Source: Rhizobiaceae bacterium
GTDB lineage: Bacteria > Pseudomonadota > Alphaproteobacteria > Rhizobiales > Rhizobiaceae
DNA length: 64,000 bases
Direction of reading: 5' to 3'
Assembly (NCBI GenBank): GCA_023953835.1
Contig: JAMLJB010000001.1
Location: 2,191,001 to 2,255,000 of the forward strand
Shown one piece after another: positions 9,161 through 17,109 of this stretch (within the stretch, counting starts at the first letter, position 1; each line of letters starts with the position of its first letter). The position numbers were made by a program, and so were the translations under genes. A model generated the notes under the pieces. It was not told the origin of the DNA and ran no database searches. It saw nothing but the letters and a program-made list of their open reading frames with translations.

Positions 9161-10456
9161 ATGAAAGTTACAGGCTTTGCGGCCGGGTTTGCCGCTGCAT
9201 TCACCATTTTCTCCACCACCTCCGCCTATGCCGTCACCGAAATAAGCTGGTGGCATGCGATGACCGGCGCAAACAACGAAGTCGTCGAGCAGCTTTCCAA
9301 GGAGTTCAACGAAAGCCAGGGCGACTACAAGGTCACCCCCGTGTTCAAGGGCACCTATCCCGAGACGCTCAATGCCGGCATCGCGGCCTTCCGCGCCAAG
9401 CAGGCTCCCAACATCATCCAGGTGTTCGACGCGGGCACCGGCACGATGATGGCGGCGGAAGGCGCGATCAAGCCGGTGGCGGACATCCTCTCCATGGGCG
9501 GCAAGCCGTTCGACAAGAGCCAGTACCTGCCGGGCATCGTCGCCTATTATTCGAAGCCGGACGGTACGATGCTGTCGTTTCCCTATAATTCGTCCTCGCC
9601 GATCCTCTACTACAACAAGGACATCTTCCAGAAGGCCGGGTTGGACGTCGACAACCCGCCGAAGACATGGGACGAGGTGTGGGATGCGGCGAAGAAGATC
9701 AAGTCCTCGGGTGCTGCTCCTTGCGGCTTCACCTCGACATGGCTCACCTGGATTCACACGGAAAATTATGCCGCGTGGAACAACTACCAGTGGGGCACGC
9801 AGGAAAACGGCATCGCCGGGCCGAACGTGGAACTGAAAATCAATTCCGAGCCATTCGTGAAGCACTTCCAGGCGCTGGCTGACCTCGCCAAGGACGGCAC
9901 GTTCAAATATGGCGGCCGCACTTCCGAGGCGAAGCAGATCTTCCTTGCGGGCGAATGCGGCATCTTCACCGAATCGTCGGGCGGCCTTGGCGACATCGTG
10001 AAGTCGGGCATGAACTACGGAACCGGCATGCTGCCCTATGACACCGAGCCGCAGAACACGATCCCCGGCGGCGCGTCGCTCTGGGTGTTCGGCGGCAAGT
10101 CCGACGAAGAATACAAGGCGGTCGCCGCGTTCTTCAACTTCCTGTCGCAGACCGACATTCAGGCGCGCCTGCATCAGGTGTCGGGCTATCTGCCGGTGAC
10201 GCTTGCCGCCTATGAAAAGACCAAGGCGGACGGCTTCTATGAAAAGAACCCCGCGCGCGAAATTCCGATCAAGCAGATGATGGGCAAGGCTCCAACGGAA
10301 AACTCCAAGGGCGTTCGCCTGCCGAACCTGCCGCAGGTGCGCGACATCATGAACGAGGAGTTCGAAAAGATGCTGGCTGGCCAGGAGACGACCCAGCAGG
10401 CGCTCGACAATGCTGTTGCGCGCGGCAACGCGGCAATCAAGGAAGCGACGCAGTAA
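9161..10456 (+). CDS. ugpB: glycerol-3-phosphate ABC transporter, substrate-binding protein
   Basis: Periplasmic binding protein of the UgpBAEC importer, which takes up sn-glycerol-3-phosphate and glycerophosphodiesters as phosphate or carbon source. The 431-residue protein begins with a cleavable signal peptide (MKVTGFAAGFAAAFTIFSTTSAYA, residues 1-24 or so) followed by VTEISWWHAMTG, a start characteristic of UgpB, and contains PFNSSSPILYYNKD-like (here PYNSSSPILYYNKD) and the conserved GGASLWVFGG. A strong Shine-Dalgarno (AGGGAG) precedes the ATG. First gene of the four-gene operon; a stem-loop follows its stop. In related bacteria ugp genes are PhoB-controlled, but no Pho box is evident here. 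Confidence 0.95.
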   Translation: MKVTGFAAGFAAAFTIFSTTSAYAVTEISWWHAMTGANNEVVEQLSKEFNESQGDYKVTPVFKGTYPETLNAGIAAFRAKQAPNIIQVFDAGTGTMMAAEGAIKPVADILSMGGKPFDKSQYLPGIVAYYSKPDGTMLSFPYNSSSPILYYNKDIFQKAGLDVDNPPKTWDEVWDAAKKIKSSGAAPCGFTSTWLTWIHTENYAAWNNYQWGTQENGIAGPNVELKINSEPFVKHFQALADLAKDGTFKYGGRTSEAKQIFLAGECGIFTESSGGLGDIVKSGMNYGTGMLPYDTEPQNTIPGGASLWVFGGKSDEEYKAVAAFFNFLSQTDIQARLHQVSGYLPVTLAAYEKTKADGFYEKNPAREIPIKQMMGKAPTENSKGVRLPNLPQVRDIMNEEFEKMLAGQETTQQALDNAVARGNAAIKEATQ

Positions 10457-10479
10457 AGCTGGCGTTGATCCCGCGCCTC

Positions 10480-10507
10480 ACCCTCTCCCGTCTTGAAGGG
10501 AGAGGGT
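10480..10507. repeat. intercistronic stem-loop between ugpB and ugpA
   Basis: A perfect 10-bp inverted repeat ACCCTCTCCC / GGGAGAGGGT around an 8-base loop, with no T-run, so it is unlikely to terminate transcription. The sequence resembles one arm of the CCCTCTCC-type palindromes found elsewhere in this window. Such hairpins after a binding-protein gene often protect its mRNA 3' end and raise its level relative to the permeases. Confidence 0.7.
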
Positions 10508-10556
10508 ACCGGCAGGCTGGCGAGCGTCATTTCCATCCCGGTTAACGAGGTTTTCA

Positions 10557-11441
10557 TTGACCCCACGCGTGGTCTTTCCGAACAAGGTGCTTCCCTACCT
10601 GCTGGTTGCTCCGCAACTGGCGATCACGCTGGTGTTTTTCTACTGGCCGGCCAGCCAGGCGCTTTACCAGTCGATGCTCAGGGAAGATCCCTTCGGCCTG
10701 AAATCGCAATTCGTCTGGTTCGACAATTTCAAGCGCGTTCTTTCAGACCCCAACTACATCAATTCCATTCACGTCACGGCGGTGTTTTCCATCTCGACCG
10801 CGCTGCTTTCCATGGTTGTCGCGCTTGTGCTTGCGGTGATGGCCGACAAGGTGGTGCGCAGCCGCAATCTCTATCGCACGCTGTTGATCTGGCCCTATGC
10901 GGTCGCGCCCGCCATTGCGGGCATGCTGTGGCTGTTCCTGTTCAATCCCTCCATCGGCTCGCTGGCCTATGGGCTGCGCTGGATGGGCATTGCATGGGAC
11001 CCCCTGCTGAAAGGCGACCAGGCCATGGTGCTGGTGGTCATGGCGGCGGCGTGGAAGCAGATCAGCTACAATTTCCTGTTCTTCGTGGCTGGCCTGCAGG
11101 CCATTCCGAAAACCCTCATCGAGGCCGCGGCAATCGACGGCGCGCGCGAGTTCAAGCGATTCTGGACGATCGTGTTCCCGCTGCTGGCGCCGACTACCTT
11201 TTTCCTGCTGGTGGTGAACACGGTTTACGCCTTCTTCGACACGTTCGGCATCATCCACGCCGTCACCGGGGGCGGTCCCGGCAAGGCCACCGAGACGCTG
11301 GTCTACAAGGTCTACAATGACGGGTTCGTCAATCTGATCCTCGGCGATTCCGCCGCGCAATCGGTGATCCTGATGGCAATCGTCATCGCGCTCACGGCCA
11401 TCCAGTTCCGCTATGTGGAGAGGAAGGTGCACTATGGCTGA
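10557..11441 (+). CDS. ugpA: glycerol-3-phosphate ABC transporter, permease UgpA
   Basis: Inner-membrane permease of the Ugp importer, 294 residues, six predicted TM segments, with the cytoplasmic EAA loop near [20 protein letters not shown] that contacts the ATPase. The most plausible start is TTG at 10557 (TTG ACC CCA CGC), 7 bp after an AACGAGG ribosome-binding site, giving [20 protein letters not shown]; no ATG lies near the family N-terminus. The stop overlaps the ugpE start by 8 bp. Confidence 0.93.
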   Translation: MTPRVVFPNKVLPYLLVAPQLAITLVFFYWPASQALYQSMLREDPFGLKSQFVWFDNFKRVLSDPNYINSIHVTAVFSISTALLSMVVALVLAVMADKVVRSRNLYRTLLIWPYAVAPAIAGMLWLFLFNPSIGSLAYGLRWMGIAWDPLLKGDQAMVLVVMAAAWKQISYNFLFFVAGLQAIPKTLIEAAAIDGAREFKRFWTIVFPLLAPTTFFLLVVNTVYAFFDTFGIIHAVTGGGPGKATETLVYKVYNDGFVNLILGDSAAQSVILMAIVIALTAIQFRYVERKVHYG

Positions 11442-12315
11442 GCCATCGAGTGGCGCCGACAAGCTGATGATCGGCCAGTCGCGGGCGGGCATCTATGTCG
11501 CGCATGCCGTGCTGATCGCCGGCATCGTCATCGTCGCCTTTCCGATTTACTACACATTTGTGGCGTCCACCCATTCGCTGCAAACGATCCTGCGTCCGCC
11601 GCTGCCGCTGCTGCCCGGCGACCGCTTCCTCGAAAATTATTCCGAGGCGCTGTTCGGTGGGGTGGGGCGCATCGGCGGTGTGCCGGTCTCGACCCTGTTG
11701 TTCAACACGACGGTGGTGGCGCTCGGCGTCGCGCTCGGCAAGATCGTCATCTCGATCCTGTCGGCCTACGCCATTGTGTTCTTCCGGTTTCCGCTGCGCA
11801 TGACCTTCTTCTGGATCATCTTCATCACGCTGATGCTGCCCGTGGAGGTGCGCATCCTGCCGACCTACAAGGTGATGGTTGATCTCGGGCTGATCGACAC
11901 ATATGCCGGGCTCATCGTGCCGCTGATCGCGTCGGCCACGGCGACGCTTCTTTTCCGGCAGTTCTTCCTGACCATTCCGGGCGAGCTGGTCGAGGCCGCG
12001 CGGGTCGATGGGGCAGGGCCGTTCCGCTTCTTCAAGGACATCCTGCTGCCGCTCTCGCGCACGAATATAGCGGCGCTGTTCGTGATCCTGTTCATCTATG
12101 GCTGGACGCAATATCTGTGGCCGCTGCTTGTCACCAACGACAACCAGATGAACACAATCGTCATCGCGCTGAGGAAGATGGTGTCCTTCGCCGACGCCGA
12201 CACCGAATGGCACCTCGTCATGGTGACGGCCATGCTGGCCATCGTCCCGCCGATCCTGGTGGTCGTGCTGATGCAGCGCTGGTTCGTGCGCGGCCTGGTC
12301 GAGACGGAAAAGTGA
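11434..12315 (+). CDS. ugpE: glycerol-3-phosphate ABC transporter, permease UgpE
   Basis: Second inner-membrane permease of the importer, 293 residues from ATG 11434 ([12 protein letters not shown]), with GAGAGGAAGG just upstream. Six hydrophobic segments and the EAA-loop sequence [20 protein letters not shown] are present, and the end [12 protein letters not shown] matches the family. Translation is coupled to ugpA by an 8-bp overlap; ugpC starts 8 bp after its stop. Confidence 0.94.
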   Translation: MAEPSSGADKLMIGQSRAGIYVAHAVLIAGIVIVAFPIYYTFVASTHSLQTILRPPLPLLPGDRFLENYSEALFGGVGRIGGVPVSTLLFNTTVVALGVALGKIVISILSAYAIVFFRFPLRMTFFWIIFITLMLPVEVRILPTYKVMVDLGLIDTYAGLIVPLIASATATLLFRQFFLTIPGELVEAARVDGAGPFRFFKDILLPLSRTNIAALFVILFIYGWTQYLWPLLVTNDNQMNTIVIALRKMVSFADADTEWHLVMVTAMLAIVPPILVVVLMQRWFVRGLVETEK

Positions 12316-12323
12316 GTGTGTGA

Positions 12324-13367
12324 ATGGCGACTGTCGATCTCAAGGACGTGCGCAAGGTCTATCCCGGCGGTGTCGAGGCAGTGAAAGGCGTTTCCATCGC
12401 CATACCCGACAAGGCGCTGTGCGTGCTGGTTGGGCCGTCCGGCTGCGGGAAGTCCACGCTGCTGCGCATGATCGCGGGGCTGGAAACGATCACCGAGGGC
12501 ACATGCGCCTTCGACGGCAAGGTGGTGAACGCCATCGGCCCGACCGAGCGCGACATCGCGATGGTGTTCCAGAATTACGCGCTCTACCCGCACATGAAGG
12601 TCTACGACAACATGGCCTACGGCCTGCGCAATCGCGGCACGCCGAAGGACGAGATCGACAGGCGGGTGCGCGAGACGGCGAAGGTCCTCGAACTGTCGCA
12701 TCTTCTCGACCGCCGCCCGCGCGAACTGTCCGGTGGCCAGAGGCAGCGCGTCGCGATGGGGCGCGCCATCGTGCGCCAGCCAAAGGTGTTCCTCTTCGAC
12801 GAGCCGCTGTCCAATCTGGACGCGAAGCTGCGCGGCCAGATGCGCGTCGAGATCAAGAACCTCCAGCGCGCGCTGGGCGTCACCTCCGTCTACGTTACGC
12901 ATGACCAGCTCGAAGCGATGACGCTGGCCGACATTCTCTTGGTAATGAATGCGGGGCAGGTCGAGCAGATGGGCAATCCGCTCGACATCTACGAACGGCC
13001 CGCATCCACCTTCGTCGCCGGTTTCATCGGCGCGCCGCCCATGAACCTTCTGCCACTCAAAGAGGGTAGGCTGGCGGACGGCGCTGCACTTTCGCTTACC
13101 CCTCCTGCCGGTGCGGTCACACTGGGCTTTCGCCCGGAGGATGCAGATGTCGATGCAAAGGCGGCCAAGGGTGGACTGGCGCTCGCTGCGGTCATCGAGG
13201 GTGTCGAACCGGTCGGCGCGGAGAGCTTCCTCTATTGCGCAGCCGCCGGCCAGCGCGTGGTTGTGCGCGTCGCCGGGCGCTCCTCGCAAGAGCTTGGCGG
13301 TAAGCTCACCGTATCCGTCCCGCAGTCAATGCTTCACTGGTTTGACGCTGCCGGCAAGCGCGTCTAG
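12324..13367 (+). CDS. ugpC: glycerol-3-phosphate ABC transporter, ATP-binding protein
   Basis: ATPase subunit of the importer, 347 residues. Walker [10 protein letters not shown] at 37-45, Q-loop [12 protein letters not shown], signature [14 protein letters not shown] near 134, Walker [16 protein letters not shown], switch His in [10 protein letters not shown], then a C-terminal TOBE/regulatory domain ([10 protein letters not shown]...) as in MalK-like CUT1 ATPases. The 3' end overlaps the convergent doxX-like gene by 42 bp, so the last 13 codons are read on both strands. Confidence 0.95.
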   Translation: MATVDLKDVRKVYPGGVEAVKGVSIAIPDKALCVLVGPSGCGKSTLLRMIAGLETITEGTCAFDGKVVNAIGPTERDIAMVFQNYALYPHMKVYDNMAYGLRNRGTPKDEIDRRVRETAKVLELSHLLDRRPRELSGGQRQRVAMGRAIVRQPKVFLFDEPLSNLDAKLRGQMRVEIKNLQRALGVTSVYVTHDQLEAMTLADILLVMNAGQVEQMGNPLDIYERPASTFVAGFIGAPPMNLLPLKEGRLADGAALSLTPPAGAVTLGFRPEDADVDAKAAKGGLALAAVIEGVEPVGAESFLYCAAAGQRVVVRVAGRSSQELGGKLTVSVPQSMLHWFDAAGKRV

Positions 13368-13820
13368 TGCGAATCTGCCGCTGCCGAACACAACAAGGGT
13401 CAACGCCATCGAGGCCCATGGAAGGTGAAAATTCGCCCATCCCTCCGGTACGGTAAGCTGGATGATCGCGGTCATTGCCAGCAGGCCGAGCGCCGCGAAT
13501 CGCGTTCCCAGCCCGAGCACAAGCAGGATCGGCAGCGTGATTTCGGCAATGCCGGAGGCATAGGCCATGAGCATCGGGAACGGGTACGGATATTCGGCGC
13601 CCAGAATGTGAAGTTTGAACTCCTGGGAGAACAGATATTGTGCGCCGCCGGAAAGGGTCAGGAATCCGTCCCACTTCGTCAGCCCCGATTTGAAGAACGG
13701 CACGGCGAGCGCCACACGCAGCGCGAGCAGGGGAATCGAAGCCGGGATGGAGGCCAGCAGGGATTGCGCGCGGCAAAGCAGCGAGCCGCCGAGCGGCGTT
13801 GCTTCGGGATAGGTGCTCAT
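13326..13820 (-). CDS. DoxX-family membrane protein of the bufferin operon
   Basis: A 164-residue, four-helix integral membrane protein of the DoxX/SURF4-like family ([48 protein letters not shown]). The start ATG 13820 has a good GGGAGGA site and overlaps the bufC stop by 4 bp (tcat on the plus strand), so it is the last gene of the bufA1-bufB-bufC operon. DoxX genes commonly accompany bufferin and MNIO loci; a role in membrane redox or quinone-linked chemistry has been suggested, but nothing here proves it. Its 3' end overlaps ugpC convergently. Confidence 0.88.
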   Translation of the reverse strand: MSTYPEATPLGGSLLCRAQSLLASIPASIPLLALRVALAVPFFKSGLTKWDGFLTLSGGAQYLFSQEFKLHILGAEYPYPFPMLMAYASGIAEITLPILLVLGLGTRFAALGLLAMTAIIQLTVPEGWANFHLPWASMALTLVVFGSGRFALDALAGSVKPVKH

Positions 13821-14578
13821 CGGGTCCTCCCGGTCTGAATGGAAGTGAATGCGCCCAGCGAAGCCAGACCGACAAGCGCTGTCCCGAAATCGAAACGTTC
13901 GTTCCGGGACAGCGCCTCTTGCCCCGCGTCGCCAAGGCTGTGGCCCGCAAACAGGTGCTGCACGAATGCCGTGTCCTGCGCTGGCAAAATATGAACGTGA
14001 ACGTCCGCGAACGGCCGCGCGACAAGGATCGTTTCGGGGCCATACGTCTGTAGTGGCGCGACGTCCGATGCCTGGTTGGCGGCCCAGATGGACCCTGCCG
14101 GGTGGGCGCTTGCAATCAGGAAAGTCGAGGGATGCGCGACGAGGCGACACCCGGCGAGGTCGTCCGCAATGGCTGCCAGATCTGCCGCTGTGACGACCGG
14201 CGCTTCCGCGGCATGATAGGCGCTGGTCCAAGCGGCCTCGATCCGTGCAAGGTCGGGCAGATAGGACAGTTGGCGGGCAGGCTCGAAACCTGAAATGAAA
14301 TCCGGCATCTCAGCGCCATATTCGAAAATCAGCGGCGAGCTCGGCTTGTTCTTCTCGATGAACGCGTGCGCCATCATACGGAAAAAACCGTCGCCCACGA
14401 CGCGCCGGGTCACGGGAAACCGGCCTTCAAGCGCCTTGATCAGCGCGACGGCCACGTTGTTGCGGTAGACGGCAAAGCGGCTCGCGTCAGCCTCCCCGCG
14501 CGCGGTCGTCAATCCGGGCGGCGCGGCTTCGCGCGCGAAAAGTGCTGCGGCAAATTGCGATTGCGTGATCGCGGCCAT
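13817..14578 (-). CDS. bufC: MNIO partner protein, DUF2063 (BufC/HvfC-like)
   Basis: A 253-residue protein with the N-terminal DUF2063 putative DNA-binding-like domain (QSQFAAALFARE..., RFAVYRNNVAVALIKALEGRFPVTRRVVGDGFF, PDLARIEAAWTSAYHA) and a C-terminal domain of unknown fold. In MNIO pathways this family is the dedicated partner that presents the precursor peptide to the oxidase, despite its DNA-binding label. It starts 1 bp after the bufB stop and is coupled to the DoxX gene. The name rests on the family and on the gene order A1-B-C-DoxX. Confidence 0.88.
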   Translation of the reverse strand: MAAITQSQFAAALFAREAAPPGLTTARGEADASRFAVYRNNVAVALIKALEGRFPVTRRVVGDGFFRMMAHAFIEKNKPSSPLIFEYGAEMPDFISGFEPARQLSYLPDLARIEAAWTSAYHAAEAPVVTAADLAAIADDLAGCRLVAHPSTFLIASAHPAGSIWAANQASDVAPLQTYGPETILVARPFADVHVHILPAQDTAFVQHLFAGHSLGDAGQEALSRNERFDFGTALVGLASLGAFTSIQTGRTR

Positions 14579-14579
14579 T

Positions 14580-15434
14580 TCAGGCGACCTTTCGCACCTG
14601 GGCGTCGGTCAGTATCGCGTCGGCCTTGACCGCCTCGGCAAAGAGCGTCTGCCAGTCGGGAATGTTGTTGTCCCACTCCACCAGCGTCGGCTTCGCACCG
14701 CCGCGCGCGACCGTGTGGCGATAGAGCGCCAGAACGTCGTCCAGCACGGCACTGCCATGCGCGTCGATCAACAGCCGGTCGCCCGCGCCATCGAATGCTT
14801 CGTCATACCCGGCGAGGTGAATTTCGCCGACCAGATGCAGCGGAAACCGGTCGATATAAGCATAGGGATCGAGACGGTGATTGACCGCCGACACCATGAC
14901 GTTGTTAACGTCCAGAAGCAGCCCGCATCCGGCGCGTGCGGCGATCCCTTCGAGAAAGTCGATCTCGTCGATGGTGCTTTCCTCGAACAGCACATAGGTC
15001 GAGGGATTTTCCAGCAGCATGCGGCGACCGAGCGCCTGCTGTACCTCATCGACATGGTCTGCCACGCGACGAAGGGAGGCTTGCGTGTAGGGCAGGGGCA
15101 GCAGGTCGTTCATGAATTCGGACTCATGCGTGGACCATGCCAGGTGTTCGGAGAAACTGGCGGGCGCGTAACGCTCATTGAGATGTTTGAGCCGCGCGAG
15201 ATGCGCCTTGTCCAGCGGTCCTTCCGAGCCGATGGAGAGCCCGACGCCGTGCAGCGACAATGGATAGCGCCCGGCAATCGCCTCGAGATAGCGATGCGGC
15301 GGCCCGCCCGCTCCCATGTAGTTTTCGGCATGAACCTCGAAAAAGCCGACATCCGGCTGTGTTTCGATGATCTCGCCATAGTGCTCCGGCTTCAGGCCGA
15401 CGCCTGCGCGCAACGGTAGGGTGCGATTGTCCAT
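14580..15434 (-). CDS. bufB: multinuclear non-haem iron oxidase, DUF692 (BufB-like)
   Basis: A 284-residue TIM-barrel protein of the DUF692/MNIO family. Conserved metal-ligand stretches are visible in order: [66 protein letters not shown] and [10 protein letters not shown]. In bufferin systems the enzyme uses an Fe(II)/Fe(III) cluster and O2 to convert precursor cysteines into 5-thiooxazoles. A strong GGAGG site precedes ATG 15434, and the gene follows bufA1 after a terminator-like hairpin. Enzyme class is secure; the chemistry on this precursor is inferred. Confidence 0.93.
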   Translation of the reverse strand: MDNRTLPLRAGVGLKPEHYGEIIETQPDVGFFEVHAENYMGAGGPPHRYLEAIAGRYPLSLHGVGLSIGSEGPLDKAHLARLKHLNERYAPASFSEHLAWSTHESEFMNDLLPLPYTQASLRRVADHVDEVQQALGRRMLLENPSTYVLFEESTIDEIDFLEGIAARAGCGLLLDVNNVMVSAVNHRLDPYAYIDRFPLHLVGEIHLAGYDEAFDGAGDRLLIDAHGSAVLDDVLALYRHTVARGGAKPTLVEWDNNIPDWQTLFAEAVKADAILTDAQVRKVA

Positions 15435-15453
15435 TGTCCGGCCTCCATTCGTG

Positions 15454-15479
15454 AAAAAGGGGAGCCGGAAAGGCTCCCC
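15454..15479 (-). terminator. terminator/attenuator between bufA1 and bufB
   Basis: Read on the minus strand: perfect 8-bp stem GGGGAGCC / GGCTCCCC with a 5-base loop, followed directly by five T. This is a canonical intrinsic terminator located 12 bp after the bufA1 stop and 20 bp before the bufB start, inside the operon. It should end most transcripts after the small peptide gene and let only a fraction run into the enzyme genes. Confidence 0.75.
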
Positions 15480-15491
15480 GTAATCCTGCGA

Positions 15492-15767
15492 TCACATCGG
15501 TTCGAGCATGCCCTTGTGCCCGTCGACTTCCATCGTCGTGCAGGTTCCTGCCGGAACGGCCTTCCAGGCCGCTGGATTGTAGTCCGTTGCGGAGGTTCCC
15601 GCGCATGTGGTTCCGGCGCCGGCGGCGCAGTCGTTCTGCCCCTTCAGCGCGATCCCGTAGCACTTCTCCATGCCGACCATCTTTTCGGCGGGAAGCGGGG
15701 CTGCCGAAGCAGCGAGAGCGGACGCAAGCGAGCCGGCCAGCGCCAGCGCAATCGTATTGCGGTTCAT
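15492..15767 (-). CDS. bufA1: bufferin-type RiPP precursor, DUF2282 (BufA1-like)
   Basis: A 91-residue secreted peptide: Sec signal peptide (about residues 1-22, ending ALAASAA), then a short mature part with exactly four cysteines (C36, C47, C55, C76) in the DUF2282 pattern [34 protein letters not shown]. In Caulobacter, bufferins of this family are modified by the MNIO at the central cysteines and bind copper in the periplasm. ATG 15767 follows AGAGGAGA. First gene of the operon, divergent from the sigma-factor gene, with its own GTAAC-N17-CGAA promoter. The predicted modification sites are C47 and C55 (inference). Confidence 0.9.
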   Translation of the reverse strand: MNRNTIALALAGSLASALAASAAPLPAEKMVGMEKCYGIALKGQNDCAAGAGTTCAGTSATDYNPAAWKAVPAGTCTTMEVDGHKGMLEPM

Positions 15768-15816
15768 GGAAATCTCCTCTTTCAGTTGGCGAGGTCGGTT
15801 GCCTCACAAGCAAGGG

Positions 15817-15842
15817 TTCGCCAGTCTCGACGCGCTTGTTAC
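15817..15842 (-). promoter_or_regulatory. candidate ECF (SigF-type) promoter of bufA1
   Basis: On the minus strand: GTAAC (15842-15838), a 17-bp spacer, then CGAA (15820-15817), about 50 bp before the bufA1 start. The same two boxes occur on the other strand before the sigma-factor gene. They resemble the GTAACC-N16-CGAA consensus I recall for Caulobacter SigF. Because both flanking genes belong to the same regulon, the pairing is unlikely to be chance. Confidence 0.6.
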
Positions 15843-15892
15843 AGCGGATGGAATTTTTTCTGCGGGCGGGTTGGCTAAGGGCCACGCTGTGC

Positions 15893-15917
15893 GTAACAAA
15901 TGGCGGCGAAACGCGAA
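15893..15917 (+). promoter_or_regulatory. candidate ECF (SigF-type) promoter of the sigma-factor operon
   Basis: GTAAC (15893-15897), 16-bp spacer, CGAA (15914-15917) on the plus strand. Both this and the bufA1 promoter read GTAACAA and (G)CGAA. A start point about 7 bp downstream would leave a leader of only some 10-15 nt before the sigma-factor start codon. Implies positive autoregulation. Confidence 0.6.
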
Positions 15918-15937
15918 TAGAAGGAAAGCGATTGGGC

Positions 15938-16480
15938 GTGGACGCCGATACCGAAGCCATGTTGGCCGGTTTGCTGCGGGCCGCGCTCGGCGGTAACGAG
16001 AAGGCTTATGCCGAGTTTCTGCGTCGCACGGCCGCGCTGGTGCGTGGTTTCGTGGGGCGCAAGACGCAAGGCGGGGCCGATGTTGAGGACGTGGTGCAGG
16101 AAACCTTGCTGGCCATTCATCTCAAGCGCCATACATGGCGGCAGGACGCCGCCGTGCTGCCGTGGCTCTATGCGATCGCGCGCTACAAGCTGATCGATGC
16201 GTGGCGCAGGCGCGGCCGGCGCGTGGATGTCGATATCGATGATTTCCGGGATATGATCGCTGCGCCGGAGCCTCAGGAATCGCTCAGCGAACGCGACCTT
16301 GGCCGCGTGCTCGATGCGCTGCCCGCCGGACAGAGATCCGTGGTTTCGTCCATTTCCGTCGATGGCAACAGCATCGGCGAAACGGCGGCAAAGCTCGGCA
16401 TGAACGAAACGGCGGTGCGCGTCGCGCTGCATCGCGGGTTGAAGGCGCTTGCGGCCAGGTTCGGGCGGGGCGAAACATGA
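15938..16480 (+). CDS. sigF: ECF sigma factor, SigF-like
   Basis: An RNA polymerase sigma factor of about 180 residues. Sigma-2 region: NEKAYAEFLRRTAALVRGFVGRK..., DVEDVVQETLLAIHLKRHTWR and LYAIARYKLIDAWRRRGRR; sigma-4 region: LDALPAGQRSVVSSI to SIGETAAKLGMNETAVRVALHRGLKAL. I chose GTG 15938, behind AAGGAAA; TTG 15932 or ATG 15959 are possible. Its stop overlaps the anti-sigma ATG by 4 bp. Divergent from the bufferin operon, which it presumably activates. In Caulobacter SigF responds to chromate, cadmium and copper-type stress through NrsF. Confidence 0.88.
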   Translation: MDADTEAMLAGLLRAALGGNEKAYAEFLRRTAALVRGFVGRKTQGGADVEDVVQETLLAIHLKRHTWRQDAAVLPWLYAIARYKLIDAWRRRGRRVDVDIDDFRDMIAAPEPQESLSERDLGRVLDALPAGQRSVVSSISVDGNSIGETAAKLGMNETAVRVALHRGLKALAARFGRGET

Positions 16481-17109
16481 AGACCGACGAACTGATCCAC
16501 GCATTGCAGACAGACAGCCCGGCGCAAGGCGCCTCGCTTGCAACTGTCCTGAAGCTCGCCTTCATCGCCGCCATCCTTGCGGCGGCGCTGGCGTTTTTCG
16601 CCATGCTCGGCCCGCGCCCCGACATCGCAATTGCCATGGGCACCATGCGCTTTCCCTTCAAGTTCGTCGTGACGGTCGTGCTGGCGCTCAGCGCGGCCTC
16701 GCTGTTTCTGCCGCTGGCGCGGCCGGGCGAACGAGGAAGCGCGGTTGTCCTGCTCGCGGCACCCGCCGTCGTCGGAATTGCGGCCCTTCTGGAATTGCTC
16801 GTGCTTTCTCCCGCTTCGCGCGAGGCTGCCTGGATCGGCACGAATGCGATGCTTTGCATGACATTCATTCCGCTGATCGGCCTTGGTCCGCTGGCGATTT
16901 TCCTTGCCGCGCTGCGCTACGGAGCGCCAACCCGCCCTGCGCTGGCGGGGGCGGTCGCCGGGGTTCTCGCAGGTGGTATCGCCGCCACTTTCTATGCCGC
17001 GCATTGCACGGACGATTCGCCTCTTTTCGTTGCGACCTGGTACACGCTCGCCATTACCGGCCTTGCCGTGCTCGGCGCCCTTGCAGGACGCTTCCTGCTG
17101 CGCTGGTAG
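16477..17109 (+). CDS. nrsF: anti-sigma factor, NrsF/DUF1109 family
   Basis: A 210-residue inner-membrane protein with six hydrophobic segments and a short cytoplasmic N-terminus (MKTDELIHALQTD) that would hold the sigma factor. The two cysteines conserved in NrsF proteins are here C127 (MLCMTFIP) and C177 in the hallmark AAHCTDDSPLF; they are spaced 50 residues apart, as in the Caulobacter protein as I recall it. Oxidation or metal binding at these cysteines is thought to release the sigma factor. Translationally coupled to sigF. Confidence 0.92.
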   Translation: MKTDELIHALQTDSPAQGASLATVLKLAFIAAILAAALAFFAMLGPRPDIAIAMGTMRFPFKFVVTVVLALSAASLFLPLARPGERGSAVVLLAAPAVVGIAALLELLVLSPASREAAWIGTNAMLCMTFIPLIGLGPLAIFLAALRYGAPTRPALAGAVAGVLAGGIAATFYAAHCTDDSPLFVATWYTLAITGLAVLGALAGRFLLRW

